NCBI RefSeq assembly: GCF_000015265.1
Contig: NC_008699.1
Location: forward strand, 3,658,001-3,722,000
Reading direction: 5' to 3'
Length of the DNA stretch: 64,000 nt
Origin: Nocardioides sp. JS614
Lineage (GTDB): Bacteria > Actinomycetota > Actinomycetes > Propionibacteriales > Nocardioidaceae
The position numbers were made by a program, and so were the translations under genes. Positions within the stretch are counted from its first letter, which is position 1, and each line of letters starts with the position of its first letter. The notes below the pieces were generated by a model. That model did no database searches, had not been told where the DNA came from, and saw only the letters and a program-made list of their open reading frames with translations. This document shows positions 1 to 8,206 of this stretch, piece by piece.

Positions 1-47
1 GTCAGGGACGCCCGTTCGCAGCTGCTGCGTGGGATGCGAGCGTCAGG
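1..47. other. intergenic edge downstream of rpmA
   Basis: Short non-coding stretch following the rpmA stop on the minus strand. No hairpin or start codon can be assigned with confidence. In most bacteria obg follows rpmA, but it is not visible here. Confidence 0.4.
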
Positions 48-302
48 TCACTCGCCCGGGACGATGTTCACGACGCGGCGACCGCGACGCGTGCCGAACT
101 GGACGGCACCGGCGACCAGCGCGAACAGGGTGTCGTCACCGCCGCGGCCGACGCCGCTGCCCGGGTGGAAGTGGGTGCCCCGCTGGCGCACGATGATCTC
201 GCCGGCGTTGACGACCTGGCCGCCGTACCGCTTGACGCCGAGGCGCTGGGAGTTGGAGTCGCGGCCGTTCTTGGTGGACGCCGCGCCCTTCTTGTGTGCC
301 AT
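48..302 (-). CDS. rpmA: 50S ribosomal protein L27
   Basis: Large-subunit protein located near the peptidyl transferase centre. The 84 residues are full length for the family and begin directly with AHKKGAAST, without the cleavable N-terminal extension found in Firmicutes. The conserved core SGVGRGGDDTLFAL is present. The ATG is preceded by an AAGGA box six bases upstream. It lies 31 bp downstream of rplU on the same strand and is probably co-transcribed from the promoter ahead of rplU (inference). Confidence 0.98.
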   Translation of the reverse strand: MAHKKGAASTKNGRDSNSQRLGVKRYGGQVVNAGEIIVRQRGTHFHPGSGVGRGGDDTLFALVAGAVQFGTRRGRRVVNIVPGE

Positions 303-333
303 TTCGTGTCCTTCTCGGGTGCTCGAGCGGTGC

Positions 334-642
334 TCAGAGGGAGATGTCGGTGACCTTGACCTGGGTGTACTTCTGCCGGTGACCCTGGCGCTTCTTGTAG
401 CCGGTCTTGTTCTTGTACTTCTGGATCACGATCTTGGGACCCTTGGTGCCACCGAGGACCTCCGCCGTCACCGACGCCTTGTCGAGCTTCTTGGCGTCCG
501 AGGTGACGGTCTCGCCGTCGACGACGAGGACGACCGGCAGCGTCACCTTCTCGCCAGCCGCGGTCTCGACCTGGTCGATCTCGATGACGTCGCCCACGGC
601 AACCTTCTGCTGCTTGGCGCCTGCGCGCACGATCGCGTACAC
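334..642 (-). CDS. rplU: 50S ribosomal protein L21
   Basis: Ribosomal large-subunit protein that binds 23S rRNA. The open frame extends upstream to 693, but the family start (usually M-Y-A-I-V) corresponds to a GTG at 642. That GTG is preceded by GAAGGAG with ideal spacing, so the 102-residue product is chosen. The conserved C-terminal block KNKTGYKKRQGHRQKYT, involved in RNA binding, is intact. First gene of the rplU-rpmA pair; a good sigma-70-like promoter sits about 100 bp upstream. Confidence 0.98.
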   Translation of the reverse strand: MYAIVRAGAKQQKVAVGDVIEIDQVETAAGEKVTLPVVLVVDGETVTSDAKKLDKASVTAEVLGGTKGPKIVIQKYKNKTGYKKRQGHRQKYTQVKVTDISL

Positions 643-742
643 CGCGGTCTCCTTCGTCGGGTCTGATGCGTTACGTCGGGGTCTGGGGCGCACACGGTCG
701 GGCGCCGCACAGAAGAGGCACGCCTGGACGCACCGAGGATCA

Positions 743-771
743 ATACTACGGATCGGGCACCACTACGGCAA
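743..771 (-). promoter_or_regulatory. predicted rplU-rpmA promoter
   Basis: On the minus strand TTGCCG (771-766) and TAGTAT (748-743) are separated by exactly 17 bases, a good match to the actinobacterial housekeeping sigma consensus. It lies in the rne-rplU gap and gives a leader of roughly 95 bases before the rplU GTG. Sequence inference only. Confidence 0.6.
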
Positions 772-807
772 AACCGGAGCCGGACCGGGACCGGCCCCGG
801 GACCGCC

Positions 808-3800
808 TCAGCGCTTCCGTGAGCCCTTCTTCTTGATCGGCACGTGCTCGATGGCCGGGACGTCGTCGGTCTCGGCCTCCGCCGTGCCGGGCTCGACCAC
901 ACCGCTCACGGGCGGCACGCCGACGCTGCCGATGGCCCCCGGCGGGGGCGTCTCGGCCACCGGGCTGGCCGGGCTGGCCGGCGCCTCGGTGACCGGCGGG
1001 CCTGCGGGCCGGCTGGCGGATCGACGCCGGGTCCGGGTGACGACCTTCGGGGGCTCCGGCACCGGGTCCGGAACCGGCTCCCCGACCGCCTCGGGGACGG
1101 CTTCCTCGGCCGGCTCCGCGACGACCGGCTCCGCGACGACCGGCTCCGCGACGGGCTCTGCTGCGGGCGCCGTGGCCGTCGTGGCCGTCGTCGGGGTGCC
1201 GGCGGGCCGGCTCGCGCTGCGCCGACGGCTGCGGGTCACGACCTTGGGCGGCTCGGGCTCGGCGGGCGTCTCGGGCTCAGGCGGTGTCTCGACGGGCGCC
1301 GCCGCCTCGACCGGCTGGTCCGTGGGTCGCTCCGGGGTCTCCTCGGCCGCCACCGGTGGCACCTCGTCGACCTCCGGCACCGCCGCCTCGGTCGCCGCGT
1401 CGGTCGCTGCCTCGGTGGAGAGGTCGGCGCTGTCGGGCCGGGCCATCGCGGCCACGTCCTTGGGCGAAGGAGCCTTCTGCGGCGCGCTCGCCGCCGCGTC
1501 CTGGTCGGAGCCTCGGCCTCGGCCACCGCGACCGCGGCGGCCCGAGCCGCGGCGGGAGTCGTCCTCCGCGCGCCGGGGCTCGACCGGCGCCTCGTGCACC
1601 AGCACGCCGCGTCCCTGGCAGTGCTCGCAGGTCTCGCTGAACGCCTCGAGCAGTCCGGTGCCGATCCGCTTGCGGGTCATCTGCACGAGCCCGAGCGAGG
1701 TCACCTCGGCGACCTGGTGGCGGGTCCGGTCGCGGCCGAGGCACTCCACCAGGCGGCGCAGCACGAGGTCGCGGTTGGACTCCAGGACCATGTCGATGAA
1801 GTCGACGACGATGATGCCGCCGATGTCGCGCAGCCGGAGCTGGCGGACGATCTCCTCGGCCGCCTCCAGGTTGTTCTTGGTGACGGTCTCCTCGAGGTTG
1901 CCGCCCGAGCCGGTGAACTTGCCGGTGTTCACGTCGACGACGGTCATCGCCTCGGTACGGTCGATGATCAGCGAGCCGCCCGACGGCAGCCAGACCTTGC
2001 GGTCCAGCCCCTTGGCGATCTGCTCGTCGATCCGGTACTCCGCGAACACGTCGGCCTTGCCGCCCGCCCCGTCCGCGCCGGGGTCGTAGCGCTCGAGCCG
2101 GGCCTCCAGATCGGGCGCGACGTGGTGGACGTAGCCCTGCACCGTGTCCCAGGCGTCCTCGCCCTGGATCACCAGCTTGGAGAAGTCCTCGGTGAACAGG
2201 TCTCGGACGACCTTGAGGGTCAGGTCCGGCTCGCCGTAGAGGAGCTGGGGGGCGCTGCCCTTGGCCTTGCCCTCGATGTCCTCCCAGCGGGCCTTGAGCC
2301 GCTCCACGTCCCGGGTGAGCTCCTCCTCGCTGGCGCCCTCCGCGGCCGTGCGAACGATGACGCCGGCGCTGTCGGGGACGATCTCCTTGAGCAGCGCCTT
2401 GAGCCGGGTGCGCTCGGTGTCGGGGAGCTTGCGGGAGATGCCGCTGGTGGTGCCGTCGGGCACGTAGACCAGGAACCGGCCCGCGAGACTGATCTGGCTG
2501 GTCAGGCGGGCGCCCTTGTGACCGATCGGGTCCTTGGTGACCTGCACCAGCACGGACTGGCCCGAGGAGAGGACCGACTCGATCTTGCGCGGCTGCCCGT
2601 CCTTGTGGCCCAGCGCCGACCAGTTGACCTCACCGGCGTACAACACCGCGTTCCGGCCCTTGCCGATGTCGATGAACGCCGCCTCCATGGAGGGCAGCAC
2701 GTTCTGCACGCGGCCGAGGTAGACGTTGCCGATCAGCGAGGTCTGCGACTCGCGCGCGACGTAGTGCTCGACCAGGACCCGGTCCTCGAGGACGCCGATC
2801 TGGGTCAGGTCCTCGCGCTGGCGGACGACCATGACCCGGTCGACCGACTCACGGCGGGCGAGGAACTCCGCCTCGCTGACGATCGGGGCGCGCCGACGGC
2901 CGGCCTCGCGGCCCTCGCGCCGCCGCTGCTTCTTGGCCTCGAGGCGGGTGGAGCCGGAGACCGCGGTGATCTCGTCCTCCGCGGAGCGGCGGCTGCGGAC
3001 CCGGGTGACGGTGCCCTCGGGGTCCTCGGCGGACGCGCCGCCGTCCTCGCCCGAACGGCGGCGCCGGCGGCGCCGGCGCGAGCTGCTCTCGCCCCCCGAC
3101 TCACCACCCGACTCGGGGCCGGAGTCCTCGGCGGCCGCGGCGTCGGAGCGGTCCGAGGCGTCCTCGGCGTCCTCACCGGGGCCCGCGTGTGCCGCGTCAC
3201 CCGAGCCGCTGTCACCGTCACCGGCCTTGCGCCGACGGCGCCCGCCACGGCGGCGACGACGACGGCCGGTGCCCTCGCCACCGGTCTCGGCGCTCTCGGC
3301 ATCCTCGGGCTGCGTGGTCTCGTCGTCCTCGTCCTCGGTAGCGGTCTCGGGCTGGTCGCTGGATCCGTCGGCCTTGCGCCCGCCGCCCTTCTTGGCGGCG
3401 GTCTTCTTGGCAGCGGTCTTCTTGGCGGCGGTCTTCTTCGCCGGCCGGGCCGACTCCTCGGCCGTCTCGGCACTGTCGGCGGCCGCCTGGTCCTCGTCCG
3501 GAGCCGTCGCGGCGGCCTTCTTGGCCGGGGCCTTCTTGGCCGCGGCCTTCTTGGCGGTCTTCTTCGCGGGCTTCGTCGACTCGGGTGCCTGGAACAGCAC
3601 CGCGGGGGCGGCCGGCCCGGCCTGCTCGGTCGTCGGCTGGGCGAGCGGGTCGCCGTGGGGCGGGGTCGGCGCCTCCTCGGCCGGTACCGGCTCGGCCGCT
3701 GCCTTCTTCGCCGCCGACTTCTTGGCCACGGCCTTCGCGGGGGCCTTCTTCGCGGCGGCCTTCTTGGCGGCCGTCTTCTTCGCGGCGGTCTTCTTCGCGG

Positions 3801-4020
3801 GCGCCTCGACCGCGGCGTCGCCGCCTGCGTCGGCGGGCGCGTCGAGGAGGGGCGCGTCGACGAGGGTGTCGGCCGGCTCCGCGGCGGCGGCCTTCTTCGC
3901 GGTCCTCTTGGCCGCGGTCTTGCGAGCGGTCGCCTTCTTGGCGGCCGGCTTCTCTGCTGTGGGCGCCTGCTCGGGCGCGTCGGTGGTGGGTTCTGCTCCG
4001 GCCTGGAGGTCGTCGGGCAT
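808..4020 (-). CDS. rne: ribonuclease E/G
   Basis: Endoribonuclease for rRNA maturation and mRNA decay. The ATG at 4020 has an AGGAG box; an upstream in-frame extension to 4125 lacks one. The 1070-residue protein has an E/G catalytic core at about residues 395-820: an S1-like segment around 430 (GNVYLGRVQNVLPSMEAAF), the DNase I-like motif DRTEAMTVVDVNTGKF near 690, and the zinc-link CEHC near 803. The first 390 residues are low complexity, rich in Ala/Lys blocks of the KKTAAKK type and then Arg/Glu-rich. The C-terminal tail carries two copies of a PKVVTRxRRRSASRPAG unit. Core in the middle with disordered arms on both sides is the usual actinobacterial layout. Confidence 0.96.
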   Translation of the reverse strand: MPDDLQAGAEPTTDAPEQAPTAEKPAAKKATARKTAAKRTAKKAAAAEPADTLVDAPLLDAPADAGGDAAVEAPAKKTAAKKTAAKKAAAKKAPAKAVAKKSAAKKAAAEPVPAEEAPTPPHGDPLAQPTTEQAGPAAPAVLFQAPESTKPAKKTAKKAAAKKAPAKKAAATAPDEDQAAADSAETAEESARPAKKTAAKKTAAKKTAAKKGGGRKADGSSDQPETATEDEDDETTQPEDAESAETGGEGTGRRRRRRGGRRRRKAGDGDSGSGDAAHAGPGEDAEDASDRSDAAAAEDSGPESGGESGGESSSRRRRRRRRSGEDGGASAEDPEGTVTRVRSRRSAEDEITAVSGSTRLEAKKQRRREGREAGRRRAPIVSEAEFLARRESVDRVMVVRQREDLTQIGVLEDRVLVEHYVARESQTSLIGNVYLGRVQNVLPSMEAAFIDIGKGRNAVLYAGEVNWSALGHKDGQPRKIESVLSSGQSVLVQVTKDPIGHKGARLTSQISLAGRFLVYVPDGTTSGISRKLPDTERTRLKALLKEIVPDSAGVIVRTAAEGASEEELTRDVERLKARWEDIEGKAKGSAPQLLYGEPDLTLKVVRDLFTEDFSKLVIQGEDAWDTVQGYVHHVAPDLEARLERYDPGADGAGGKADVFAEYRIDEQIAKGLDRKVWLPSGGSLIIDRTEAMTVVDVNTGKFTGSGGNLEETVTKNNLEAAEEIVRQLRLRDIGGIIVVDFIDMVLESNRDLVLRRLVECLGRDRTRHQVAEVTSLGLVQMTRKRIGTGLLEAFSETCEHCQGRGVLVHEAPVEPRRAEDDSRRGSGRRGRGGRGRGSDQDAAASAPQKAPSPKDVAAMARPDSADLSTEAATDAATEAAVPEVDEVPPVAAEETPERPTDQPVEAAAPVETPPEPETPAEPEPPKVVTRSRRRSASRPAGTPTTATTATAPAAEPVAEPVVAEPVVAEPAEEAVPEAVGEPVPDPVPEPPKVVTRTRRRSASRPAGPPVTEAPASPASPVAETPPPGAIGSVGVPPVSGVVEPGTAEAETDDVPAIEHVPIKKKGSRKR

Positions 4021-4368
4021 CGTGTGTGCTCCTAGGCCCGAACGGCGTGCGCCCGGGCGGGTCCGACGTCGCCCGCCCGGGTGTTCAGAGCGGGCGACGC
4101 AAAGCCTGTCGTGTGGCGGCGACACCCTCCGCGGTGCGTCACCGGTGCACGTCGCCCCACCTGCCGCGGTCGCCTGGCCTGAGTCCCTGGGACTCGCGGT
4201 GGGTCGCTGTCACCGACCTACCGGGCCGCGTCGCGGTCTGGTGGAACGACATCCAGCCAGCGTGCCGACCCTGGGTGGGCCGGCGAGAACGTCGTCGTAC
4301 CGTTCCGGGCAGGTTGCCCGGGCCGATCCCTGCGAGTATCGCACACGTCGCGGTGGTGGCCGTCACCG
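4021..4368 (-). promoter_or_regulatory. rne leader with mutually exclusive hairpins
   Basis: This 348-bp gap between the DUF2344 gene and rne contains no plausible gene. Just upstream of the rne ribosome binding site are two 10-bp perfect stems. One pairs 4052-4061 with 4072-4081 (CCCGGGCGGG/CCCGCCCGGG). The other pairs 4068-4077 with 4090-4099 (CGTCGCCCGC/GCGGGCGACG). They share bases 4072-4077, so only one can form at a time. The layout would allow RNA-level control of rne, by analogy with the autoregulated rne leader of Escherichia coli (inference). Confidence 0.5.
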
Positions 4369-5079
4369 TCAGCCGCCCAGCGGGTCGCCGATCTCTCCGG
4401 TGGTGGGGTCGAGCGGGCCCTGGGCGAGCCGGGTGAGCAGCGGGGCGCCGGGCATCTCGAGGCCGGAGACCGCGGTCAGTCCGGCCAGCACGTCGTCCGG
4501 GCGCACCGACGGGACGCCGTGCCGGAGCACCAGGTCGAGGCGGGTGCCGGTCCCGTGCGGCTCCGCGGCGAGCGCGATCACGGCCGCGCGGCAGTCGAAG
4601 TCGCGCAGCCCCTTCTTGGTCATCCGCTGCACCGGCACGGCCTCCGCCGCAAGGAAGGTCGTGACAGCCGGGCCGGTGACCTCCGGAGCGACCTCGAGGT
4701 CGAGCAGCCAGTGGCTCGCCTCCAGGAGGTCCGCGAGGGAGCCCCCGGCGGCTTCCACCACCTCGACGACGTCGAGGCCGTCGGGCAGCGCCTCCTCCAG
4801 GGCGGCGCGCACGGTTGCGGGGTCGCGGACCTCGGCCAGCCCGATCTCGAGGTACTCGGCCTCGCTCGCGGACCCGGTGGGCGCAGCGCCGGCGTACGAG
4901 ATCCGCGGGTGCGGGTTGAACCCCGAGGAGTAGGCCATCGGGACCCGCGCGCGGAAGACCGCCCGCTCGAAGGCCCGGCTGAAGTCGCGGTGGCTGGTGA
5001 ACCGGAGCCGGCCGCGCTTGGCGTAGCGGATCCGCAGCCGCTGGACGGGTGGGGCTTGCTGCTCGGGCTGGTCGCGCAC
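4369..5079 (-). CDS. TIGR03936 / DUF2344 family radical SAM-linked protein
   Basis: A 236-residue protein whose opening (RLRIRYAKRGRLRFTSHRDFSRAFERA) and SSGFNPHPRISY segment are typical of DUF2344. In many bacteria this domain is adjacent or fused to the TIGR03960 radical SAM protein. Here that partner sits about 3.7 kb away (8763-10754), split off by an AlkZ-like gene, an MFS gene and a cassette. Its function is not established; a role in RNA modification has been suggested from its position next to rne. The start is a GTG with no strong ribosome binding site. Confidence 0.85.
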   Translation of the reverse strand: MRDQPEQQAPPVQRLRIRYAKRGRLRFTSHRDFSRAFERAVFRARVPMAYSSGFNPHPRISYAGAAPTGSASEAEYLEIGLAEVRDPATVRAALEEALPDGLDVVEVVEAAGGSLADLLEASHWLLDLEVAPEVTGPAVTTFLAAEAVPVQRMTKKGLRDFDCRAAVIALAAEPHGTGTRLDLVLRHGVPSVRPDDVLAGLTAVSGLEMPGAPLLTRLAQGPLDPTTGEIGDPLGG

Positions 5080-5096
5080 CGGTCAAGGCTACGGGT

Positions 5097-6287
5097 TCAG
5101 CGCGCGACGGCCTGCTTCATCGCCGCAGACGGGTAGACCGTGCTGACCCGATCGCCTCCCAGCCACGCGGTCAGCCGGGCCGCCTCGACCTCCAGCGCGG
5201 CGGCGCCGTCGCTGCCCACGTCCTCGAGGAGGTTGAGCAGCACCAGGCCGTCGGGGTCCTGCACCCAGCAGCCGACGACCCGGCCGTCCCACCAGACGGT
5301 GGTGCCGGCGTTGCCGTTCGCGTCGAACAGGGCCGGCGCGTGCGGTCCGAGGAAGAAGGACCGCTCCTTCCAGCCCATCACGGTCGGGTCGAGCACCGGC
5401 AGGAGCGCCGCCCACGGCTCGATGTCGGGCTCGGGGTCGACGGCCAGCGGGTCGTCGGGCAGCAGCCACCCGGCGCCACCGCCCTCCAGCGCGACCTCGA
5501 CCGCGGCGACGTCGGCGAGCGCGGCGCGGACCGCGCCCTTGGTGGCGCCCAGCCACCACACCAGGTCGGCCTCGGTGCCCGGCCCGAAGGTGCGCAGCCA
5601 GCGGCCGACCAGCTCGGCGTACCCCTCCCGCTCCTTGGCCGGCTCGGGCACCTCGCCCAGCCAGGTCGAGGTCAGGGTCCACTGCGGCCGGGCGGTGCGC
5701 CAATGGCCCGCGTTGCGGCCGCGGACGATGCTGCCCTCCACCCCGAGCTGGGTGAACAGCCGGGGCGCGATCGGGACGTGCCCGCCGTAGGACTTGCCGG
5801 GCGACATGTGCAGGCGCCCCTCGAGCTCGGGCAGCTCCTCGCGCAGCTGCGCGGCCGAGAGCTCCGAGCCGTCGGCGAGCCGGGTCAGGGTGGCAGCCTC
5901 GGCGGCCGCGACCCAGGCCTCGCCGTCGGCCGCGAGACCGGCGGCCTCGACGTCCTTGGCCAGTCGGGCGCGGTGGGCCCGGGCGACCCGGGCCGACGCG
6001 CTCCCCCAGGCGGCCGGCAGCAGGTCGCGCGGGAAGACGAACAGGGTGCGGCGCATCGCGAGCTGCTTGACCAGCGTGCGGTCGGCGTACAGCGCCCGGT
6101 CGACGTCGGCCACCGTGAGCCCGTCCGCCCGCGCCCACAAGGAGAGGTAGACCGTCGGTGCCTCGGTGGCGTGCAGCACCGTCATCGCGTACGTCGCCGC
6201 CTCGGGGCCGGCGGCGCGGTGGCCGGGTGCGAGGGCGTGGCGGCGCGCCAGTCGGGACCGGCGCTCGGTGTCGCGGATCTCTCGCAT
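5097..6287 (-). CDS. winged-helix DNA-binding protein, AlkZ/YcaQ-like (HTH_42)
   Basis: The 396-residue protein has the HTH_42 architecture shared with DNA glycosylases such as AlkZ, which unhooks azinomycin crosslinks, and E. coli YcaQ. Recognisable segments are AMRRTLFVFPRDLLPAAWGSA near the N-terminus, the winged-helix repeat region, and a C-terminal VMGWKERSFFLGPHAPALFD resembling the family MGWKxR block. The GTG of the DUF2344 gene lies 17 bp beyond its stop, so the two may be co-transcribed. It is divergent from the MFS gene with a 50-bp gap. Glycosylase activity is not proven: the QxQ-type catalytic motif of AlkZ was not identified here. Confidence 0.8.
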   Translation of the reverse strand: MREIRDTERRSRLARRHALAPGHRAAGPEAATYAMTVLHATEAPTVYLSLWARADGLTVADVDRALYADRTLVKQLAMRRTLFVFPRDLLPAAWGSASARVARAHRARLAKDVEAAGLAADGEAWVAAAEAATLTRLADGSELSAAQLREELPELEGRLHMSPGKSYGGHVPIAPRLFTQLGVEGSIVRGRNAGHWRTARPQWTLTSTWLGEVPEPAKEREGYAELVGRWLRTFGPGTEADLVWWLGATKGAVRAALADVAAVEVALEGGGAGWLLPDDPLAVDPEPDIEPWAALLPVLDPTVMGWKERSFFLGPHAPALFDANGNAGTTVWWDGRVVGCWVQDPDGLVLLNLLEDVGSDGAAALEVEAARLTAWLGGDRVSTVYPSAAMKQAVAR

Positions 6288-6337
6288 GGCGCCATCCTGC
6301 CGCCGCCCACCCCCGGCCGGGTGAGAGCATCGCCCGG

Positions 6338-7543
6338 GTGAGCACCCCCGCGCGCCGCACGGCCGCCCTCGTCCTGGTCGGCCTGGTCCTGCTGTCCTTC
6401 AACCTGCGCCCCGCCGCGATCAGCGTCGGGCCCGTGCTCGCGGAGGTCCGGGACGCGTACTCGATGTCGGGGGCGACCGCCGGGCTCCTCACGTCGCTGC
6501 CGGTGATCGCGTTCGCCGCGTTCGGCGCGCTCGCGCCCGCTGCCGCGCACCGGATCGGCATCCACCGGGTCACGCTGCTGGCGATCGTGGCCGCGATCGC
6601 CGGCCTCATCGGTCGGGTGCTGACCCACCGGGAGTCGGTGTTCCTGGTGCTCTCGCTCGTCGCCCTCGCGGGGATGGCGATGGCGAACGTGCTGCTCCCC
6701 TCGCTGGTGAAGCTGCACTTCCCCGACCGGATCGGCCGGGTCACCGCGATCTACACGACCGCGCTGTCCGTCGGCCTGACGGCGTCGCTGGTGCTGACCG
6801 TCCCGATCGCCGACGCGTTCGGCGGCTGGCGCTCCGGGCTGGGGGCCTGGGCCGTCCTCGCGGTGCTCGCCGCGGTGCCCTGGCTCTCCCTGATCGCCCA
6901 CGATCGCCACCTCGAGAGTGCCCCGCGCTCGATCCGGTACGTCGACGTCGCTCGCACGCCGCTGGGCGTGGCGATGTCGTTGTTCTTCGGGCTGCAGTCG
7001 TTGCAGGCGTACGTGGTCTTCGGCTGGTTCCCGCAGCTGTGGCGCGACAGCGGCTACTCCGCGACCGTCGCCGGCGTGCTCGCAGGAGTCGTCGCCGGCA
7101 TGAGCATCCCGCTGGCGCTGTGGCTGCCGAACGTGCTGGCCCGGAGTGAGGACCCGCGGCGGCTGATGTTCACGGTGATCGCGGCCTACCCCGTCGGCTA
7201 CATCGGCCTGATGGTGGCGCCGTACGCCTTGGCGCCGGTGTGGGCCGTCGTCGTCGGTGTCGCCGCGGTGACCTTCCCCCTGATCCTGACCCTGATCGGC
7301 CTGCGAGCGCGCACCCCGCAGGGCACGGCGGCGCTGTCGGCGTTCACCCAGTCGACCGGCTACCTGGTTGCCGCGGTCGGCCCGTTCCTGATCGGCGTCG
7401 TGCACGACGCGTCCGGCGGCTGGAACCTGCCGCTGCTGATCCTGCTGCTGCTCGCCCTGCCGCTGTTCGCGCTCGCCGCGTACGTCGCGCGGCCGATGTA
7501 CGTCGAGGACCAGCTCAAGCGCTCGGGCTCGCCGCGCACCTGA
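6338..7543 (+). CDS. MFS transporter, CynX/NimT family
   Basis: A 401-residue integral membrane protein with about 12 hydrophobic segments. The opening LVLLSFNLRPAAISVGPVL is the signature of the CynX/NimT (YeaN) branch, whose characterised members handle cyanate or 2-nitroimidazole; the substrate here is unknown. The GTG at 6338 is chosen because the upstream frame is Arg/Gly-rich non-membrane sequence. Its TGA (7541-7543) directly abuts, base to base, the minus-strand stop of the truncated radical SAM 3' end at 7544, which suggests the two genes were originally convergent neighbours. Confidence 0.88.
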   Translation: MSTPARRTAALVLVGLVLLSFNLRPAAISVGPVLAEVRDAYSMSGATAGLLTSLPVIAFAAFGALAPAAAHRIGIHRVTLLAIVAAIAGLIGRVLTHRESVFLVLSLVALAGMAMANVLLPSLVKLHFPDRIGRVTAIYTTALSVGLTASLVLTVPIADAFGGWRSGLGAWAVLAVLAAVPWLSLIAHDRHLESAPRSIRYVDVARTPLGVAMSLFFGLQSLQAYVVFGWFPQLWRDSGYSATVAGVLAGVVAGMSIPLALWLPNVLARSEDPRRLMFTVIAAYPVGYIGLMVAPYALAPVWAVVVGVAAVTFPLILTLIGLRARTPQGTAALSAFTQSTGYLVAAVGPFLIGVVHDASGGWNLPLLILLLLALPLFALAAYVARPMYVEDQLKRSGSPRT

Positions 7544-7615
7544 TCACACGACGCTGAGCGGCAGCAGCTTCTGGCCCGTGGGGCCGATCTGGATCTCGGT
7601 GCCCATCTCCGGGCA
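7544..7615 (-). pseudogene. orphan 3' end of the TIGR03960 radical SAM gene
   Basis: On the minus strand this stretch encodes CPEMGTEIQIGPTGQ followed by KLLPLSVV and a stop, the same last residues as the intact gene at 8763. Bases 7557-7615 are identical to 8776-8834. The final codons for L-S-V-V differ (CTC AGC GTC GTG here, CTG TCG GTG GTC there) while the protein is unchanged. This is best explained as the original 3' end displaced by insertion of a cassette carrying its own, related copy. Upstream codons (AKCSI) no longer match. Confidence 0.8.
7557..7615. repeat. 59-bp direct repeat, left copy
   Basis: Identical over 59 bp to 8776-8834 in the same orientation. The copies flank the toxin-antitoxin/NUDIX cassette. 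Identity stops abruptly at both edges, with scattered synonymous differences beyond the left edge. Confidence 0.95.
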
Positions 7616-7658
7616 GATGGAACATTTCGCAGACTCGATGCGACGAGTAGCGTAGTCG

Positions 7659-7672
7659 TTTGTTATACAATC
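7659..7672 (+). promoter_or_regulatory. candidate promoter/operator of the toxin-antitoxin operon
   Basis: An AT-rich TTGTTATACAA with inverted halves TTGT/ACAA contains the -10-like hexamer TATACA, 9 bp before the toxin GTG. RHH antitoxins usually repress their own promoter, so this is a reasonable operator candidate. No clear -35 element is seen. Confidence 0.4.
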
Positions 7673-7677
7673 CAGTT

Positions 7678-7986
7678 GTGGACTCACTCGACCTCGACCT
7701 GCTGTCCGAGGAGCCATTCGAGGTCGATGCCCAAGCTGCACATCTCTTCAAGCACCCCCACCTGGGGCTCAAGGATGTCTATGACGTCTGGACGAGTGAT
7801 CCATTGTTCTACCCAGCCAGGCCACCGGCCCACTGGCTGATGGTGGCCGAAGTCGTCGGGCGCGTGCTCGTCGTCCCCATCGCCCCTTCTCGGAACGGCG
7901 ATCCGACCCGCTGCCGACCCATCGGCTGCTACGAGGCCAGCGTCGAACTGGCGCGAACCTACCGAGGTGATCGTAATGACGTCTGA
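7678..7986 (+). CDS. putative toxin, BrnT-like, of an RHH-type pair
   Basis: A 102-residue soluble protein. GTG 7678 is preferred over TTG 7660, which lies inside the presumed promoter. It resembles BrnT-type toxins in size, in gene order (toxin first) and in an FEVDAQAAHLFKHPHLGLKDV opening that recalls the FEWDxxKAxxNxxKH start of BrnT. The basic BrnT C-terminal motif is not obvious; instead the protein ends GCYEASVELARTYRG. The stop overlaps the antitoxin start by 11 bp, indicating coupled translation. Toxin activity is inferred from context only. Confidence 0.5.
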   Translation: MDSLDLDLLSEEPFEVDAQAAHLFKHPHLGLKDVYDVWTSDPLFYPARPPAHWLMVAEVVGRVLVVPIAPSRNGDPTRCRPIGCYEASVELARTYRGDRNDV

Positions 7987-8206
7987 GATGACTCCCGACG
8001 AGGAGTACGAGTTCTACGCCGATCCCGCCAACCGCGAGCCGGTCGGCCCGCCGCGCCGCCGGAAGGCCAATCTGACCGCGCCCATCCCGGTCCGGTTCCC
8101 CGAGAGCGTTCTGGACGAGGTGAAGAAGCGCGCCGAGGCCGACGACCGCTCAGTGTCGTCGTGGATCCGCAGAGCCGTCGAGCACGAGCTCAACCGTTCG
8201 GCGTGA
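7976..8206 (+). CDS. ribbon-helix-helix antitoxin
   Basis: A 76-residue acidic-then-basic protein. Its C-terminal half (PIPVRFPESVLDEVKKRAEADDRSVSSWIRRAV) has the beta strand-helix-helix pattern of CopG/BrnA-type RHH repressors. ATG 7976 follows a GAGG box; an in-frame GTG at 7967 is possible. The N-terminal half (EEYEFYADPANREPVGPPRRR) is probably the toxin-binding tail. Its TGA overlaps the NUDIX GTG as GTGA, making a three-gene coupled operon. Confidence 0.75.
   Translation: MTSEMTPDEEYEFYADPANREPVGPPRRRKANLTAPIPVRFPESVLDEVKKRAEADDRSVSSWIRRAVEHELNRSA

Noticed and set aside
844..4035. 1063-codon plus-strand frame opposite rne
   Set aside because: Mirror of the repetitive rne coding sequence; the minus strand has the ribosome binding site and catalytic motifs.
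7544..7741. A 65-codon minus-strand ORF in the cassette
   Set aside because: Only its last 24 codons are real homology (the displaced radical SAM end); the rest is non-homologous and lies antisense to the toxin start region.
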